A stretch of DNA of 64,000 nt from Montifringilla adamsi (lineage: Eukaryota; Chordata; Aves; Passeriformes; Passeridae). Positions 33,295-46,138 of the stretch are shown here, in pieces. Every line of letters begins with the position of its first letter. Within the stretch, counting starts at the first letter, position 1. Both the position numbers and the translations under genes were made by a program. The notes below the pieces were generated by a model. It was not told the DNA's origin. It was given only the letters and a program-made list of their open reading frames with translations, and ran no database searches. Location: assembly GCA_017590115.1 (NCBI GenBank), contig JAGGNK010006493.1, positions 558,001 through 622,000 on the forward strand, written 5' to 3'.

Positions 33295-36200
33295 CTTCTT
33301 CATTGTGTAGTCAGTAATGAAAGGGCCCTGACCATGCTAGCTGTCTTGTCAGCAGTGATTTATTTTTATGCAGAAATCAAGGAGATTTCTGTCTGAAAAC
33401 TGTCTCCCCTCTGGCCCCAATGGTCAGTAACTGCCTGGCTGGACGAGGCTCTTCCCACACACATGCCTGTCCTGGGTAGTCACGGGAATCCTGTGCACAG
33501 AATGGATTTGCAGGCATAAATAAACAGACAATTTTGGGCTGCAGGTCTCCAACCCAGCCACACGGTGCTGGATGAGATAAACCTTGGCCCAGGTCCCTTT
33601 CCCAAGGTAGACCCTGGCTCAGGCGCTGGAGGTGAGCAGGGGCGGGAATTATGTGTTATCCATTCAGCAGTTCCAGCAGGGAGAAGGGTTGTTGGTGCTG
33701 CTGGTGAAGGATTTGCTCTTTCTTGGAGCACTGTTCTTGCCAGCATCCCATGAGTTAATTCTGTGTACCCAAGGCAGGCTGGCAGGACAGAGTGGCATTC
33801 CTTCTAGAAAAGTGTGCTTAGCTTTCCTGTGAGCCAGTTTGTGACTGATGGATCCCTGGGTGGTCATTTTGGCTGCAGCCCTTCTGCATGGCTCCATGGG
33901 AGAATTCTTGAGCTTGGCTCTACCTATGGATTCACAAGACATATTGCACTTCTTCCTAGGCATTATTTTCCAGAATGATTTGGTTGAGAAATCTAGAACA
34001 GTTGGAGGGTTTATCTGGAAATGCATAACTTTGCCCTTAGGTATATTCATTTAATATACAGATATGTATTTATTTAGATGGAAAACAAACCAGCCTTAGG
34101 CAATAATAATAGCTAAAAGCCAAACTTGCAATTGTTATTCAGTGTTATTGCTATTAAGCGTCTGTTACTCATAACACAGCCGTACATACTTTGGATCTTA
34201 ATCTCCTTTTGTGGTATTAAATTGGTCAAGCAGCTGCTAAATGGAACAAAAGTGTCATCCATCAGGATCGATTGGGATAAACATAAACATCCCATTTCCT
34301 TGCAGACAAACATGGCATGGGCTGAGCAGCTTGCTTTGACCATCAGAATGATGTTCCTGGAGCTCCAGCAGCTGGAAAATCAGGGTGTTAACCTAACCTG
34401 AGCCTGGCACGTGGCACTGTTTCAGGGAATTGGGGGATGCAAAACGCGGGAACAGGTGATGTCCACGCTTTTTGTGAGGATGGGGCTTGGGAAAGATGAC
34501 TTTGTAAGGTGCACCTGGGGCTTGGCTTGCACTGCCAGCTGTGCCTGCATCAGGGAGCGCCCGAGAACCCAGGGTCAGATCCCTGCACGTGCAGGGGCAA
34601 GCACACTGTCCTCAGCATGGGAAGTACCAGGGCTTTGACTCTGGCACTACATGGCACTTCCTCTTTATCTAAGCAGACAGCCTCTTGCAAAAGAAAATTA
34701 TCAACAAGGTAGCTCTGTCAATAACACATTTTAGCCTATCACAAGCGTGTGCAGGGAGCCTGTGTGCCTTGACCTACCATCATCCAGCCTCAGAGCTCCA
34801 TTTGAGAGTGATCAGCTGTAGGGAAGTAATTGGAAAAATATGGCACAAATTGTGTGCATACACATGCACATGAGTAAAGCAGCTTTCATTAAACAGCATT
34901 AAACACAGAACCATATGCCAGATTGAAATCACTGACGTTTCCTCTGATTACTACAACCAGTACTGGGCCTGTGGAGTGGTACCTGGCTTGGCTTGGTGGT
35001 GGGCAGCCCTGGAATGTCCCAGCAAAGGGGTGAGGTCAAAAATGAGAGGTGGCTGCAAATTTGGGGACTGACAGCTAAGAACCCACTGTGGAGGTTCAAG
35101 TGGCACATGACCCCTGTGAGAGTGAGACCTCCTCATCTGCTTGCAGCAGCGGTCAGTGCAAGGTCTGGTGAAGATATAAACTGATTACATTAAGTGATTG
35201 CTCCAGCTGTACCTGAAGGTAACATAAATTGGGTTTTCCCTTCTTCACCTTCACCTACACTGAATTCTTTCCCCTTCCCTCCCCTCTCCTGTCTTTTCCA
35301 AGCTGTGCTGAGGACATGGTATATGGGATGTCCCATGGCACCATACACACGTCAAGGAAAGGGCTGAGAGCAACTGCAGAAGAGACAGGACCAACCTTTG
35401 GAGTGGGGAAAAATGCTGTCCCTGTAATGGGCCTATGATGTAGAATATTTAGAAACATGAACTCAAAAAAGCCAGTAGGTTCTTTTTAATTGGGAGTGTA
35501 GAGTTTTATTATTTAAAAGGTTTTATAAAGAAATTTTAAACAGACCATGGAATTGCTGTAGCAGGTTGGGTTTTTTCCTTTTGGAAATTACTCAGCCATT
35601 TGGTTTCTATTCTTGCACAAAGCAAAAGCTTTTTGAACAATCATTTGATATGCTTGTTGATGCATCACAAAAAGGAGATATGCTTTGAATTCTCCTTAAA
35701 AACTCCATGTAAACACAAGGTTTATGGAGCATTGCAACAAAATACCATCTCCTTATTGAGTGCTTTCACATGTGATTTCCTCTCTGACTACTGCATGTAA
35801 ACATACTTATTGTGTTTGGGAAATTCCAAAACCTCAGACACAATCAGGCTCAATAGCTCAGCAAAGGCAAGTTATAATTTAAAATATCCACATTTTGCAA
35901 CAAGGTGCCTGGATGGTAGCAAAGGAAGGAAGAGAGGGACATTTTAACACAGCAGGGTGGTTGGATAGCCCCATTTTTCACTCCTTGTAGTCACAGGCTC
36001 ACCCTGCATACACCAGCAGCATCCTCCCGACCCAGGGACCGCTGGTCCATTCTCTGTAGGAAAGACCCCCAGGCCCAGGATCATCATTTTGCACAGACAA
36101 GGGCATGGTCCTCTCCAGGCCCTTAACTGTCCACTGTGTTTCTATCTTTTTGTAAAGAAAAGCCTTTCATACATAAGTGTTGCGTTCCTTTTTCTTGCAT

Positions 36201-36675
36201 TTATGTTTCATTAAGGCTTTGTATTAGAAAAGCCATAAAGAAATAAGCAACAATACCAAGATATTACACAGGTGAGAAGAAATAGCAACAAGTGTAAGAT
36301 TCAGCATAACAAAAGACCGTGAGAAAATTATTAAATACTCCTGAAATAAGTGGATTGTCTTGTTTCCCACTGTGCACATAGCACACTGCTGAGCACAGAG
36401 GCAGTCACTACAGGACTGGGGTCCCTGTAGCTTCCCCTAGAAGTCAGCCAGGATGTGCACACATCTCCCAGCTCTGAATCTTCAGCGTCCCCATGGAGAC
36501 TTGTGAGGTCTTTTTAGTTTAGCACATAAGCCACTGCCACCTTCCTCCCCACAGCTGAGCCTTCTGGAAAAATTGTTGAAAGTTTAAATCCTACTAATTT
36601 ATAAATGAATAAACATGAAATTCTCTTTGGTAAGTTCTAAATCACTGTGCCCCTAAGGCTGTTTAGGGTTACAAT
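33295..36675. other. Intergenic unique sequence
   Basis: It is AT-leaning with no gene supported. It holds the first copy of a short dispersed repeat at 35198-35237. Confidence 0.6.
35198..35237. repeat. Short dispersed repeat, copy 1
   Basis: CTGTACCTGAAGGTAACATA followed by AATTGGGTTT matches 36925-36954 at 29 of 30 bases, with weaker similarity just upstream (ATTGCTCCA against ATTTCTCCA). The family is not recognised. Confidence 0.8.
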
Positions 36676-36850
36676 TATAGAATCATCATGGATCGGTTTG
36701 GGCTGGAAAGACCTTAAATATCATCTTAAATATCCCATGATGGGCAGGGACACCTTCCACTGTCCCAAGATGCTCCAAGCCCCGTCCAGCCTCGCCTTGG
36801 ACGCTTCCAGGAATGGAGAGCCACAGCTGCACTGGGCACCCTGTGCCAGT
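36676..36850 (-). mobile_element. CR1 LINE 3' fragment
   Basis: From plus it reads ATAGAATCATCATGGATCGG, GGGCAGGGACACCTTCCACT and GCACTGGGCACCCTGTGCCA. A short internal duplication (TTAAATATCATC/TTAAATATCCCA) is present. Confidence 0.94.
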
Positions 36851-36915
36851 TCCATAATGATCATATGGTTATCATTTTCATCTGCTAAAACTGACACTCA
36901 AATTTAAACCAGACA

Positions 36916-36955
36916 TTTCTCCACCTGTACCTGAAGGCAACATAAATTGGGTTTC
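36916..36955. repeat. Short dispersed repeat, copy 2
   Basis: CTGTACCTGAAGGCAACATA followed by AATTGGGTTT, the partner of 35198-35237. It lies about 65 bases past the end of a CR1 fragment. Confidence 0.8.
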
Positions 36956-38412
36956 TGTTTCTGCAGGTTCCCCCGCCCGGAAGGGCATCACTCTGGGCTG
37001 AGCACAGCAGGGCTCTGGGCTCTGCCAGCGTTGCCCCAGGGCAGAGCAGGAGCAGCTCTGGCCATGCACAGGCAGTCACGGCACCAACAGTGTTGTTAGG
37101 CAAAAGATCTGTGTAACGTGAGTAACCTGCAAAAATGGCAGGGCTGCAGTATGAAATGACTCTGCCCTTCACTCTCTGTATATTTTTTATTTTCAAATTT
37201 GTTTCTGCTGTGCCCTGATTTATCAAAGCCCTAAAACACATGCTTGACTTTAAATACCTCACTGCAGCTAAAACTAATTGCATTCTTAGTCTTTGATGGC
37301 TCAAGGTCATAAAGAAATCACTCGCTTTTCCAAACAAATACTTCAGTATTTTAATTGCTTGCAAACCACATCCCACAGCCCCTGCAGAGATGGGTGTAGG
37401 ACTGTGTGCCTGACTAGAGGGTGAACTGCGTGGGATCTCCCCGACCAAATTCAGGCACTGCACCCAGTTACTCGGGGCACAGCTTGTCCAGAAGGGTCGG
37501 GTCAGGCTGGATTTGGGTCTGATATGTGACAAAGCACTGGGAAGAACATGTGGCTGTCGTGATCCTGCTGGCAGTGGCTGGGTGGGAGATGCCTGATGTG
37601 CCACAGTTACCTGAACACATCTGGGAAGTCTTCAGCATCTCTTCAGCAGGCATTTCCCATATCGGGGAATCATAAATAAAATATCAATATCCCCTCCAGG
37701 GATCTTGTTAGTGCATGTAAGTAACTACATAAATATATAAAAATGCAAATCATGTCTAGAATCTAAACTTGCACACATATAAAGAAGTGGAAGCAGTACT
37801 GCACGAGCAGAGTTCCCATCAACGTTCACTCTGACAGCCTGGGGATATTCACTCCCTCCCTCTACACTGGCTGCTTTCCCCTCCAAAATTCTTAGTAGAA
37901 TGATAATATTTTAACAGTTGCAGCTTTAAAAACCTTGATTATGACCAATCATTTCTCCCAGGCAATTGTATATTTAGCAGAAGGGAAAAATTAAACTTCC
38001 CAGGAATGAGGTTATTTAGGGCATAAAATTCAAGGAAATAGGTATTTAGGTCATTGTGGGCATGGTTTTTATTTTCCCTAATTTTCAGATTACTTTCAAT
38101 TAGGGTCTGCTCAGAGTGGAAACTTCTTGATGTGAAATAGATACTATCTAAATCATTAGAGCTCATTCATTGCCATGTGCCACCTTTTAGAGCAATTAAA
38201 CCTGACCTTGGGGTTATGGAGCTGAGCACTCACCGACCCAGGGCACTTCCTCTGAATATGAATAAGCTTGGAGTACAAATACAGTGGGGCAGGATTGCTC
38301 CTGGCACAGATAATGCCTTTGTTAGAGCAGGGCTCTTAGAGCTCTTAACTATGGAGTCCATTGATTCAGAACATTTACTGGTGGGATCAGTTCTGGGAAT
38401 ATTTTTCCTGTC

Positions 38413-38435
38413 TTTTTTTTTTTTTTTTTTTTTTT
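38413..38435. repeat. Poly(T) run
   Basis: 23 uninterrupted T. Confidence 0.95.
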
Positions 38436-39674
38436 CCCTTGACATCTGGAGTCTATCTCTTTGCCAGCCTCTCAGCCCCTCCACTCAAAAAGAGAAAGTG
38501 AGGGAAACAGATGGACAGGCTCACAATCACATAGAATAAGTACCAAAAAAGTTTGACAAAAATTTTGCAAGAAGAAAAAGAAGAGGGAAAAGAAGAAGAA
38601 GAAAAATGTCTACAATTTTAAGTCTTTTGGCCATTAATTTTTTTGCCAAGTATTGCCAGATGAACTTGAGTTCAGTCTAAAAATCCCATGATTCTCACCA
38701 GAGTGGTTTCTTCTCACTTTCCAGCTCTCAGTAGCTCTTCCAATGGCAGTGCCCACCACCTGCATGCCACATTTGGAGTCCTGTGATTACAAAAAATGTC
38801 CAGGGCAAGGACTGTCCAGGATAGATTGGCAGCAATTATTTCAATGCCTTCTTCGTTTGGCAGAAACAATGGGGAAGCTGCCTCTACTTACAGGAAACAG
38901 AAAAGGAGGTGCTGGTAAATAATTAGGTGGGGTCTTCTTTAGAGAACAGAACTTTTCATGCCCTGCCAGCCACGTTAAACAATAACTGTCAGAATCTGTC
39001 CGAAGATGGAAAATCGGTATTGCTTGATACAGAACTAATTCTGCTGGGGTTTGTTCACAGACCGCATAGCACTTTTAGTCCTGCTTACTCCACGAGCTCT
39101 CAGCAATCCAAGACAGCTCCAAACGCTTTTCTTTCAGCCTTCATCATGTGCTAAGGAGAGGAAAAAAGCCATCTGGCATTCCTTCACCTGGTAGGGCCAC
39201 TCCTCATCAAGCTGCTGACCTAGAACCTCATCTCCACCATGACCTATGGAGAAATGGGCAGGACCCACCTGCAAAGCAAAAGCCCCTTTTTGAGGCATTA
39301 TGCCAGATTCCTGATGGCTGACGTGTGCACATTCGCCTTTAGGAGACTTTGGCAACTTGTATTTCATTGCCACAGTGTGCAAATGGCTTCCAAGCAAGTC
39401 ATTCTGCTCATTTGCAGGTAAAAGTTAAAGATACTGAGGAAACTACACCAAACCTTCTTGTCCCCCACTGACCTAGTCCGTGAGGACAAGACATGGAAAT
39501 ACTCTGTGTTGCACCATTTCTGAATTCCTTTGGACATCTTGTACACAGCATGAAGAAGCAAGGACTTTATGTTGTGTGGGCAACATTTTCCCACTATAGC
39601 CTATAAAAGTATAAAGAATTAGGAAATATTCCCAGCCATGGCAGATTGAGGGATTCAGACTTTTTTGCAGGTGT

Positions 39675-39680
<6 letters not shown>

Positions 39681-39707
<27 letters not shown>
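39681..39707. repeat. Poly(A) run
   Basis: 27 uninterrupted A. It could be a retroposon tail, but no retroposed body is recognisable upstream. Confidence 0.95.
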
Positions 39708-40406
39708 GATGATTAAGACTATTTTAAATCAGCTTTATCTAAAAATTTCATCCTAAGTAAGCATGCAGCTGAATTAAGTTGTTGCAAGAAACCAATTTCC
39801 TGTGGTGGCTGAACAGCTTCAGGGTGAAGTTTTGGCTTCATGTACAAACACAGAATCGAATCAGCCATTATTATCCATTTCCAAGTGCAGCACTTGAGTT
39901 CGTGAAAACAGCACTCTTCTCCTCTTGGAAGTTTCTCTCATGGTACATTTCCATCCTCGAGGGAGCAACTCATTCCCTGTGTTAACATTTTATTTGAAAA
40001 CCATGATGTTTCTGTGTAATGAGTGTAAGGAAATGCCATCCATGCTGGGATATCACACTGGGAAATGGGGGCCAGAGATCCACACCACTGTCATCCTTCA
40101 CAGAGAGCCAGCAGAGCCAGCAGGATATGAATGAAATTGTATCTGCTCAGTTAAAATTCTGCAGTTTTGCTTGATTAGCCGACTTTTTTCCATGGACACA
40201 AAAAAGGAGGTTAATTAACTGACTACAAAATTGTTTCTTCCATGTCAATATGTCAATACAAAATTAAATAATAATTTAAAAAGAGGAAAAAAATTAGTAC
40301 CACCTGCTCTGTCCATGAGGCAGAAAAATGAGGCCATTATCAGAAAGGAGCTGCAGAAGGAGCCTGTACCCTCACAGGGAGGCTGAGAAATATGCCTCAG
40401 TGGGTC

Positions 40407-40565
40407 ATAAAATCACAGAGTGATTGGGCTGGAAGGGACCTGAAATCTCATCTCTGCCCCCTGCCATGGCAGGGACACCTTCCACTGTCCCAAGGTGCTC
40501 CAAGCCCTGCTCAGCCTGGCCTTGGGCACTGGGACAGCCCCAGCTGCTCGGGGTGCTGTGTTCCT
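40407..40565 (-). mobile_element. CR1 LINE 3' fragment
   Basis: From plus it reads AATCACAGAGTGATTGGGCT, then CCATGGCAGGGACACCTTCC and AGCCTGGCCTTGGGCACTGG. The inner side is truncated near GGTGCTGTG. Confidence 0.94.
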
Positions 40566-43500
40566 GCACAGAGGAGGACAGATGGACTGTCTTTACTGGC
40601 TGGTGTTTTTCTGCCAGGGAAGGCAGGATAAATGTACTGGCAGTCCAATTCCCTTTGGCTGGATATGGCAGCCCCAAAATCACCCACACAATGACTGAGA
40701 CTGCAGCTCACTGGTATTTCAGGGGCAGTGCTGGCATCCATGTGTTTATAGCGGCTTTCCATTACTTTTTTAACTAAATTACATTTTATCAAACTGGAAG
40801 TGTCCTATTGCTGAGTAGATCTCTCCTGTTCTAGGCACAGAACCATGGCTTTCATAGGAGAAATAAAGCAGAAAACCCTGGTTAAAGCCAACCCATTTCT
40901 TGTAGAATTTTAAATATCTCACTTGGAACTCTGGTTCCCCTTTTTCATGTGCTGGGAATCAGGGCTGCAGAGCGAGGACTGGCTGTGAGCAGGCAGGGGG
41001 CTGGCGGCAGCAGGAAAGGCAATATTTCCAGCTCCACTCTGGTCATTAACAAGAGCAATTTGCCCACAAACAATCTGGAAAGAGTTTTCTCAGATTACAA
41101 TAAAACTTAATGGAGTTGGAAATTCCTTCTCCTTTGGATTAGCTCATCATTCTTTGTGCAGCCCTTAAGTACATGGTGAAGTGTAAGGAAGGTTTGGTAG
41201 CAGCAGATGCAGCTGAGAGAATAAAACCCATGGCTGCATGGTGAGGGGGCCTGATCCAGGATTCCTGGATCTCCCCACTGCTCCCATTAGCTCAGGTGGG
41301 AAAGATCAGGACCTCCCTGTGCTGGTGCCTTTGGAACTGAGAGGAAAATTAAAGCACTTTTCAGCTGATTCTGCTGTCACTGGTTATTTAAGGAAGTGAG
41401 GGGAATTGGAACAAGCAATACAACTTTAACAAGACACAGCATCATCACTTTGATACCAGGTTTTGCTGACAGTCAGAGTGCTGCAGAACCTCTTGAGCAT
41501 GGAGAAAGCAGTTGAGAGGACAGACAAACAACAGACAGCAGAAAACGTTCATTCTAGGTTAAATAAAACTAATTGTCGGTTTGAGCCAAAGCCCATTAGG
41601 TGACACAGATTAATCAAAACATCAGAAACCAGCTCAGTTATCCTGCACATCAGGTTCTTCCATGGATCTCTGATCACAACAGTATGGATTCTTCAACTCA
41701 TCCTTTCCAATGTGTCTTTACACCTCCTAAGAGATCTTGTTATTGTGTCAAAGTAACCAGTTTTTAAAAAATTGAATGTCATCCATTTATATCAGAAGAA
41801 AATCACAGCTAAATTGTGTTTACACATCATTTTTACTATATCTCAGATTTGATTTTTAAAAAAGTGAGAACTCTGTGTGGTCAGCAAAGAGTCTTTCCAC
41901 TTAGAGGTCAGCAGAATTTCCCCACCTGTGTCCTTTATTGTCCCATTGCAGCTGATCTGAAGGTGCCCCCTAAACTCAACCAACCTAGAAGAAAACAAGT
42001 CCCTGGATAAGACAGGGATAGACTGAATTCAAACCCAAGCAAAGACCTCAGCCAACCCTGTTTTAGCTGAGGTGCAGATACACCACTGGCCAGAGAGCTG
42101 GGCAGAGAGAGGTCTCATCCAAACAACTGTCTGAGCCTGGGAAATCCAAAGCCCCTGTAAAAGGGGCAGCCATATCAAACTCATGGCTGTTTGCTGAGGT
42201 TTGTCGTGTGTCTGTCTCCAACCCACAACTCCACATAACACTTTACCACCAGAGGAGAGCCAGCAAGGAATAAGTGAACAGCTGCTGGAATCACCTCTGC
42301 CTGCAGAAGAAATGAAAAAATGCTGGTGCACGCTAGTTAAAAGATGGAAATCACTTGCACTGCATAAACTTGAGCCAAAACCTACCAGAGTCATTGCTGC
42401 TCACTGAAGAGGGCTCGAGGTCTATCTGTACAACAGGACGTCTTCTTCTCTTAATCATTAAATCAGATGAGGCAGAGCAGGAACAGACACTCATTCAGTT
42501 TGAAGCCAAGTGATGTTCACCAGGGATGAGCCCACAGACACAGGTGACCCCTTTCAGTCACAGCTGGCTCGTCCTCAGGATGGATGGAAGCTGCTGAGGA
42601 CATATCCTCCCTTCTTTATCCCCACCTCCCCTTTCTGTTTAAGTGCCATTACATTGCTGAAAAAATACTTATAGTTAATCAGTGCTGCTTAATCCTGTCC
42701 ACTTCCATCTGCGCCTCTCTGCAGCCTGACACCTTGCCTGTCCCGAGGCCATGGAAAGCACAGGGTGTTTAGTGGGGAAGCCTCTGGGAAGCACCTGTCC
42801 CCAGTTATCCTGTCCACATCCCTTTCATTCCCAGATTACATCTTGTACCAACAGTTTGTGTGTGGGAAAAATCAAAGCTGTCAGAACTGCTCCCAGGATG
42901 TGCACAGTGCGCAAGGCGCCCAGTCAGGGGGGCACGGGCCTTGACCCCTGTGCTCACCCAAAATAATGAATGGGGGCAGCTTCCCAGCCTCCCCCAGCTC
43001 CTGCAGAGCTCAGAAGCAGAGTAATCATGACATGCACAAGCAATGAAAGCAATCTGTTCTCAACTGGCTGAACAGGCTTGTCCAGAGACCCCAGACCTCC
43101 TCATTCAGGCATATTACACAATGGCAATTTTATCTTTAAAGAAGAATTAAAAAAGCTTCAACAGGCTAAAAGATGCCTCCTCACAGCCTTCCTTCCCCAG
43201 TCCAATGCTTCAAAAACAATTGATAGAAAATCCAAGGACGAAATTTCAGAAACCATGGACTGTAATGAAAGTGGAATGCCTGAATAAGTCCTAATGGACC
43301 AGGAAGAGTTGATAACAAAAAGCATTTCTTTAATATTAGTCCTTCACCCAAGCTCATGGGGATGAATCTATTGAGTTACTCACATTCACTATCCTGGGAG
43401 GGGACTGAAGTCTTAGTTATGGCTGACCAGGGTGTTTTTGATGGATTGAAATGGAAACACTTCTACAATGGCTTTGTGGGTGCAGCTATGAACCATAATT

Positions 43501-45989
43501 CACTGGCAACAAGATTCTGGAATTTGGGTGGCAACCCAGACAGCAGGCAGGAGGACCAAAAACTTGCTGCGTGCTGAATTTCAGCACTGGCTCATCACAT
43601 CCCAGTTCTGTTCTCCCGTACTCACTTGTTACCAGTAGTTGCATATCTACTATTTTAATTGTCAATTTAGCATTTGATTAAGCATTCAGTCACAGAAGGA
43701 CCAAACGCGACAGGATTCCTGCACACAGATGTGCTGACCCCATATGGCACTGCCTGGCTTTTGACTTCTGGTTGTTTTTAGCTTCAAATGTGGTCCTTTA
43801 CACCACAATATCTTCGAGAACCATCAAAATGAAGATTTTTACGGGTATGTCAGTAAAGGACAGGACAGGGAGCGCCCAGCTAAGCTCATGGCACGACCTG
43901 AGCCCCCCCAGCAAGGCAGATTCAGGAACTCAGTAGATGTGGGTAAGAGTTCAGAGCAGGCAGCATGAGAGGACTGCTTTCAGTTCTTTGAAAAATTAAA
44001 TATCCACCCTCAGAGCAAATGCTCTTTTTTCACTGCAGGAACACTACTGCTGAGGATATCAATGGTATTGCTAGATAAACCTGTCAAAACTGGGTAATAC
44101 TTTAAAGTAAGATAATATTTTGTGAGGGTTTTAAGCACTTTTCCCCAGTGTCTCCTCTTCCAGCTTGGCCAGGGAAATGCTGCTTGGTGCCTCGGTCACC
44201 CGAGAAAAAAACACTGTTATTTTATGAGTGGACTGAGATGACGCTGTCTCAGTCTTCCACACTTCAGCAGCTTCCTGTGGCTGCCTCGTTGGCAGGTATT
44301 TCTCAGGATTAAATGACCTGATGTTATCGAGCTGCTGGGCAGAGCTCGGCGTGTCCCATCTGATCACTGTGTCCCCTCTTCAGCGCCCACAGCAATCCCA
44401 TTTCCCATGGCATACGCCAGGAAATATTGTCAGGCTTACATAAACAGATATTTTGACAAGGAAATTCAGGTTTTCCCTCTGTTATTTTGTCTAATACTTC
44501 TCATGTTTTGTCTATTGTGTTGCAGATTGGTTAAAACAGGAGTGCAGGCAAGGGCAAGATCCACAGAATGCAAAGGTAATGTCCACTCCATTTTCCTATC
44601 AGGCAATACTTAGGGCTTAAACGTCTACTCCAAGTTAGAAAAATAGTCGCATGTTTCAATGCAAATGCTCTCATGTTTCAACCCTTAAAAATGAAATCTA
44701 ACACTGGAAGTGTATATGCCACTTGACACTGACCCAGTCGTGCCCACTGACCGAGCTCAGCCTGGTTGTGTCTTGAAGGTTTCAAAGAATCACGAAATGT
44801 TAAGAGGTAAAGATCAGCTAGTCCCAACCCCAACACCTCCCTCAAGACTGTCCCAAGGACACAAGACCCTATATCCATGTCCATCATATCATTTATGTGT
44901 AATAATTTTTGTTGTCCTGCTACAACAAGGGCCATTCCAGACCCTTGGGCACCCTTTAGCAGAAGTTCATCAGTTGCTTGCCAAGCATGAGGAGAAACAA
45001 AGAACAGAACTGCCATTAATTGGAAACATCTACAATTGTGTCCTAGCTCACTTGCAGGTTTTCAGTATTATTGTTATATATATATATATATATATATATA
45101 TGTTATATATATTACATATATATATGTAATGTCACTGGTCACCTCGGGAGGGGTGGCTGAAGCTCTCACTGCAGAGACACCCCCTGGTATTTCTGCCCCA
45201 CCCTGCCAGTCCTCCACCCCTTAAAAGGGTACAAGACACAGAACATATTTCTTAAACAGCTCCAATTGCAGTCACAGTGTAAGAGTGGCAGCTGGGGCTG
45301 TCTCCTTCAAAAGTGAAACCCAACTGTGCCTTGAAAAATGAGGACATCTCATGGGGGATGAAACCTTGGCCCTGTGCAGGTGAGTGGGAATTCTCGGATT
45401 GTCCCAGCAGAGCCTGGCGTCACACCGTCTCTTTTGGGCTGGGCCACAAAGGGAAAGAATGGGACTGGCCTGGGGCCTCTCTCCTGGAAAGGAAGGTGTT
45501 GGCTTTGGGGTCTCAGCACCGGTGGTATATCTGCAAGCAAGCTCAGAGCTGATGTAAGTATCTCCAGTATAAGTTATGGAGTTGTTAATCCTCCACAGGT
45601 TTTAATAATCATTTAGCATTTAGTGAATACGCTGGACTATAAATGTGTTATTAAACCTAAATTAAATGCAGATTTGGAACATAAATGTGCTATAGAAATT
45701 TATGAGAGACCTTAGCAGTGAATAATTTTTTAGACATTGCTGTGAAAGCTACAGAATATCAGTTTCTGAATTAGTATAAAATACTGTGTGTTACTTGTCC
45801 ACTGTTGGAGACTGTGTCTGTGGAGCTATGTCCTAAAACCCCCATGCAGTCCAAAACTTAATTCATTGGCAGGAATTTCCAGGTCTGTAAAAAACAAATG
45901 AACCATTTTCATGTCAGCACAGTACTGCTCCACCTGGAATTGGTGTGTAGGTCCCACTTTCTCCAGGCCTTCCAAGCTCAGGATGTGTA
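40566..45989. other. Intergenic unique sequence
   Basis: It contains a TA-rich microsatellite (45074-45128) and a doubtful CR1-like stretch near 44785-44900 (GAATCACGAAATGTTAAGAGG). No gene is supported. Confidence 0.6.
45074..45128. repeat. (TA)n microsatellite
   Basis: About fourteen perfect TA units are followed by interrupted TATATG and TTACATATA units. The whole is self-complementary. Confidence 0.95.
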
Positions 45990-46138
45990 GAAATCACAGA
46001 ACCCAGGACAAGCTGAGTTGGAAGGAGCCTTAAAGATCATCTCATCCCCCCCCTGCCATGGCCAGGGACATCTTCCACTGTCCCAGGGCGCTCCAAGCCC
46101 CATCCAACCTGGCCTTGGGCAATTCCAGGGAATGTGAT
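45990..46138 (-). mobile_element. CR1 LINE 3' fragment
   Basis: From plus it reads AAATCACAGAACCCAGGACA, AGCTGAGTTGGAAGGAGCCT and CCATCCAACCTGGCCTTGGG. It is reverse-oriented and about 150 bases long. Confidence 0.93.

Larger units (their letters stand above)
36956..40406. other. Intergenic unique sequence
   Basis: It contains T and A homopolymer runs (38413-38435, 39681-39707). A 239-codon open frame on the minus strand (37604-36885) has no recognisable domain. Nothing else is supported. Confidence 0.6.

Noticed and set aside
39681..39707. Poly(A) run as the tail of a processed pseudogene
   Set aside because: No exon-like or cDNA-like body upstream could be recognised, and no flanking duplication was seen.
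44785..44900. CR1-like sequence (GAATCACGAAATGTTAAGAGG)
   Set aside because: Only the first 40 or so bases resemble CR1; too diverged to call.
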